Shown here one piece after another: positions 4,945 to 5,730 of a stretch of DNA of 5,730 nt. The notes beneath the pieces were generated by a model, which worked only from the letters and a program-made list of their open reading frames with translations, did no database searches and had not been told where the DNA came from. Every line of letters begins with the position of its first letter. Within the stretch, counting starts at the first letter, position 1. This stretch comes from Paracoccaceae bacterium (GTDB lineage: Bacteria > Pseudomonadota > Alphaproteobacteria > Rhodobacterales > Rhodobacteraceae), in contig WTIQ01000159.1 in the NCBI GenBank assembly GCA_011525185.1, positions 1 to 5,730 of the forward strand, in the 5' to 3' direction. A program made the translations under genes and the position numbers.

Positions 4945-5730
4945 ATGGATGCATCAATCAGTTGTTTCGCTGCCGCCCGCGCCTCAGCAGTAATGGTATC
5001 GCCAGAGAGCATGCGACCGATTTCATCAATTCTTTCGTCCAGATTCAAACGCACCACTGTTGAAAGGGTCTCATCCTGCGATTGCGTTTTTTCGACACGA
5101 AAGTGAGCCGTCCCAAGCGCTGCCACTTGCGGTGAATGCGTCACGACCAAAACCTGCTCACCTCCCGAAGCCAGTTGAACGAGACGGCGTCCTACGGCAT
5201 CGGCGGTCGCGCCCCCGACACCGCGGTCGATTTCATCAAAGATGACGGTTAGTGCATCATCAGTGGTCCTTAGACAGACCTTAAGAGCCAACAAAAATCT
5301 GCTCAGCTCCCCTCCCGAAGCGATTTTTGCGAGAGGCCCAGCAGGCGTGCCAGGATTTGTTGAAACAAGAAAAGACACGGCGTCCTGACCTGTCCGACTT
5401 GGCGTGGTGGATTGAATATCCGTTTTAAATTCCGCACGCTCCATTTTCAAAGGGCCCAGCTCACTCACCATCGCGAGGTCTAAATTCGTCGCGGCACTTT
5501 GGCGTGCCTCGCTAAGACGCAGAGCCAAACTTTCATAAGAGGCGCGCGCCTGCGTGACCGCTTGTGTCTTGTCGGCCAAATCACTTTGGCCACCGTCCAA
5601 CTGCATCAAACGCGCCGATAATCTTTGGCTCAAATCGGTAAGATCGTCTGGAGCGACCTGATGCTTGCGCGCGAGCGCCCGGATGGCGAATAATCGCTCT
5701 TCCAATTGCTCGAGCTCATATGGATTAAAC
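4938..5730 (-). CDS. recN: DNA repair protein RecN, C-terminal part (5' end beyond the window)
   Basis: The frame stays open to the right edge, with the first complete codon at 5729-5727, so about 263 C-terminal residues of a protein usually near 550 are visible. RecN is an SMC-like cytoplasmic ATPase acting in double-strand break repair. The visible part begins in the coiled-coil arm with LEERLFAIRALARKH (about 7-21) and continues as heptad-like sequence to about residue 90. It then enters the C-terminal ATPase lobe: ABC signature ASGGELSR (137-144), Walker B VIFDEIDRGVGG (162-173) with the catalytic glutamate, and the switch histidine in VTHSPQVAA (196-204). The DEID-R-GVGG form fits alphaproteobacterial RecN. 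An apparent TTG at 5705 is internal, not a start: the codons before it continue the RecN reading (FNPYELEQ). Any SOS-type promoter would be off the right side. The visible part looks intact. Confidence 0.96.
   Translation of the reverse strand, partial: FNPYELEQLEERLFAIRALARKHQVAPDDLTDLSQRLSARLMQLDGGQSDLADKTQAVTQARASYESLALRLSEARQSAATNLDLAMVSELGPLKMERAEFKTDIQSTTPSRTGQDAVSFLVSTNPGTPAGPLAKIASGGELSRFLLALKVCLRTTDDALTVIFDEIDRGVGGATADAVGRRLVQLASGGEQVLVVTHSPQVAALGTAHFRVEKTQSQDETLSTVVRLNLDERIDEIGRMLSGDTITAEARAAAKQLIDASIS

Noticed and set aside
4938..5705. Reading the right-hand gene as a complete 255-residue protein starting at TTG 5705
   Set aside because: The same frame continues upstream to the window edge with typical RecN arm sequence, so the TTG is an internal leucine codon.

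Overview
The window reads as ordinary chromosome of a marine-type alphaproteobacterium, most likely a Rhodobacterales (Roseobacter-group) member. The basis is the style of the proteins, especially the RecN C-terminus and the YdcF-like protein, plus moderate GC in the genes and AT-rich gaps. This placement is inference from recognition, not a search. No rRNA, tRNA, CRISPR array, insertion sequence or prophage gene is visible.

Layout from left to right. Positions 1-435 are AT-rich with no convincing complete gene. They hold a likely promoter and several dyads upstream of a two-gene operon. Positions 436-2375 (+) encode a short-chain dehydrogenase/reductase followed by kynureninase (kynU), joined by a TTGA stop/start overlap. 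Positions 2376-2679 are a convergent gap with hairpins. Positions 2680-3819 (-) encode a serine hydrolase of the class C beta-lactamase / family VIII esterase fold. Positions 3820-4105 are a divergent gap rich in inverted repeats. Positions 4106-4912 (+) encode a membrane-anchored DUF218 (YdcF/SanA/ElyC-like) protein. Positions 4938-5730 (-) hold the C-terminal part of the DNA-repair protein RecN, whose gene enters from the right edge and converges on the DUF218 gene.

How the genes work together. Only the SDR-kynU pair shows clear coupling. KynU would split L-kynurenine into anthranilate and L-alanine. The translationally coupled SDR may act on a kynurenine- or anthranilate-derived metabolite, possibly an intermediate of aminobenzoyl-CoA-type degradation, but its substrate cannot be read from sequence. 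The esterase-like hydrolase, the DUF218 protein and RecN look like independent transcription units.

No clearly new multi-gene system is present. The most notable leads are the SDR-kynU coupling through a TTG start, a 15-bp perfect dyad and other inverted repeats in the operon leader, two mutually exclusive stems in the leader of the hydrolase gene, and paired AGGT..ACC elements just upstream of the DUF218 gene.
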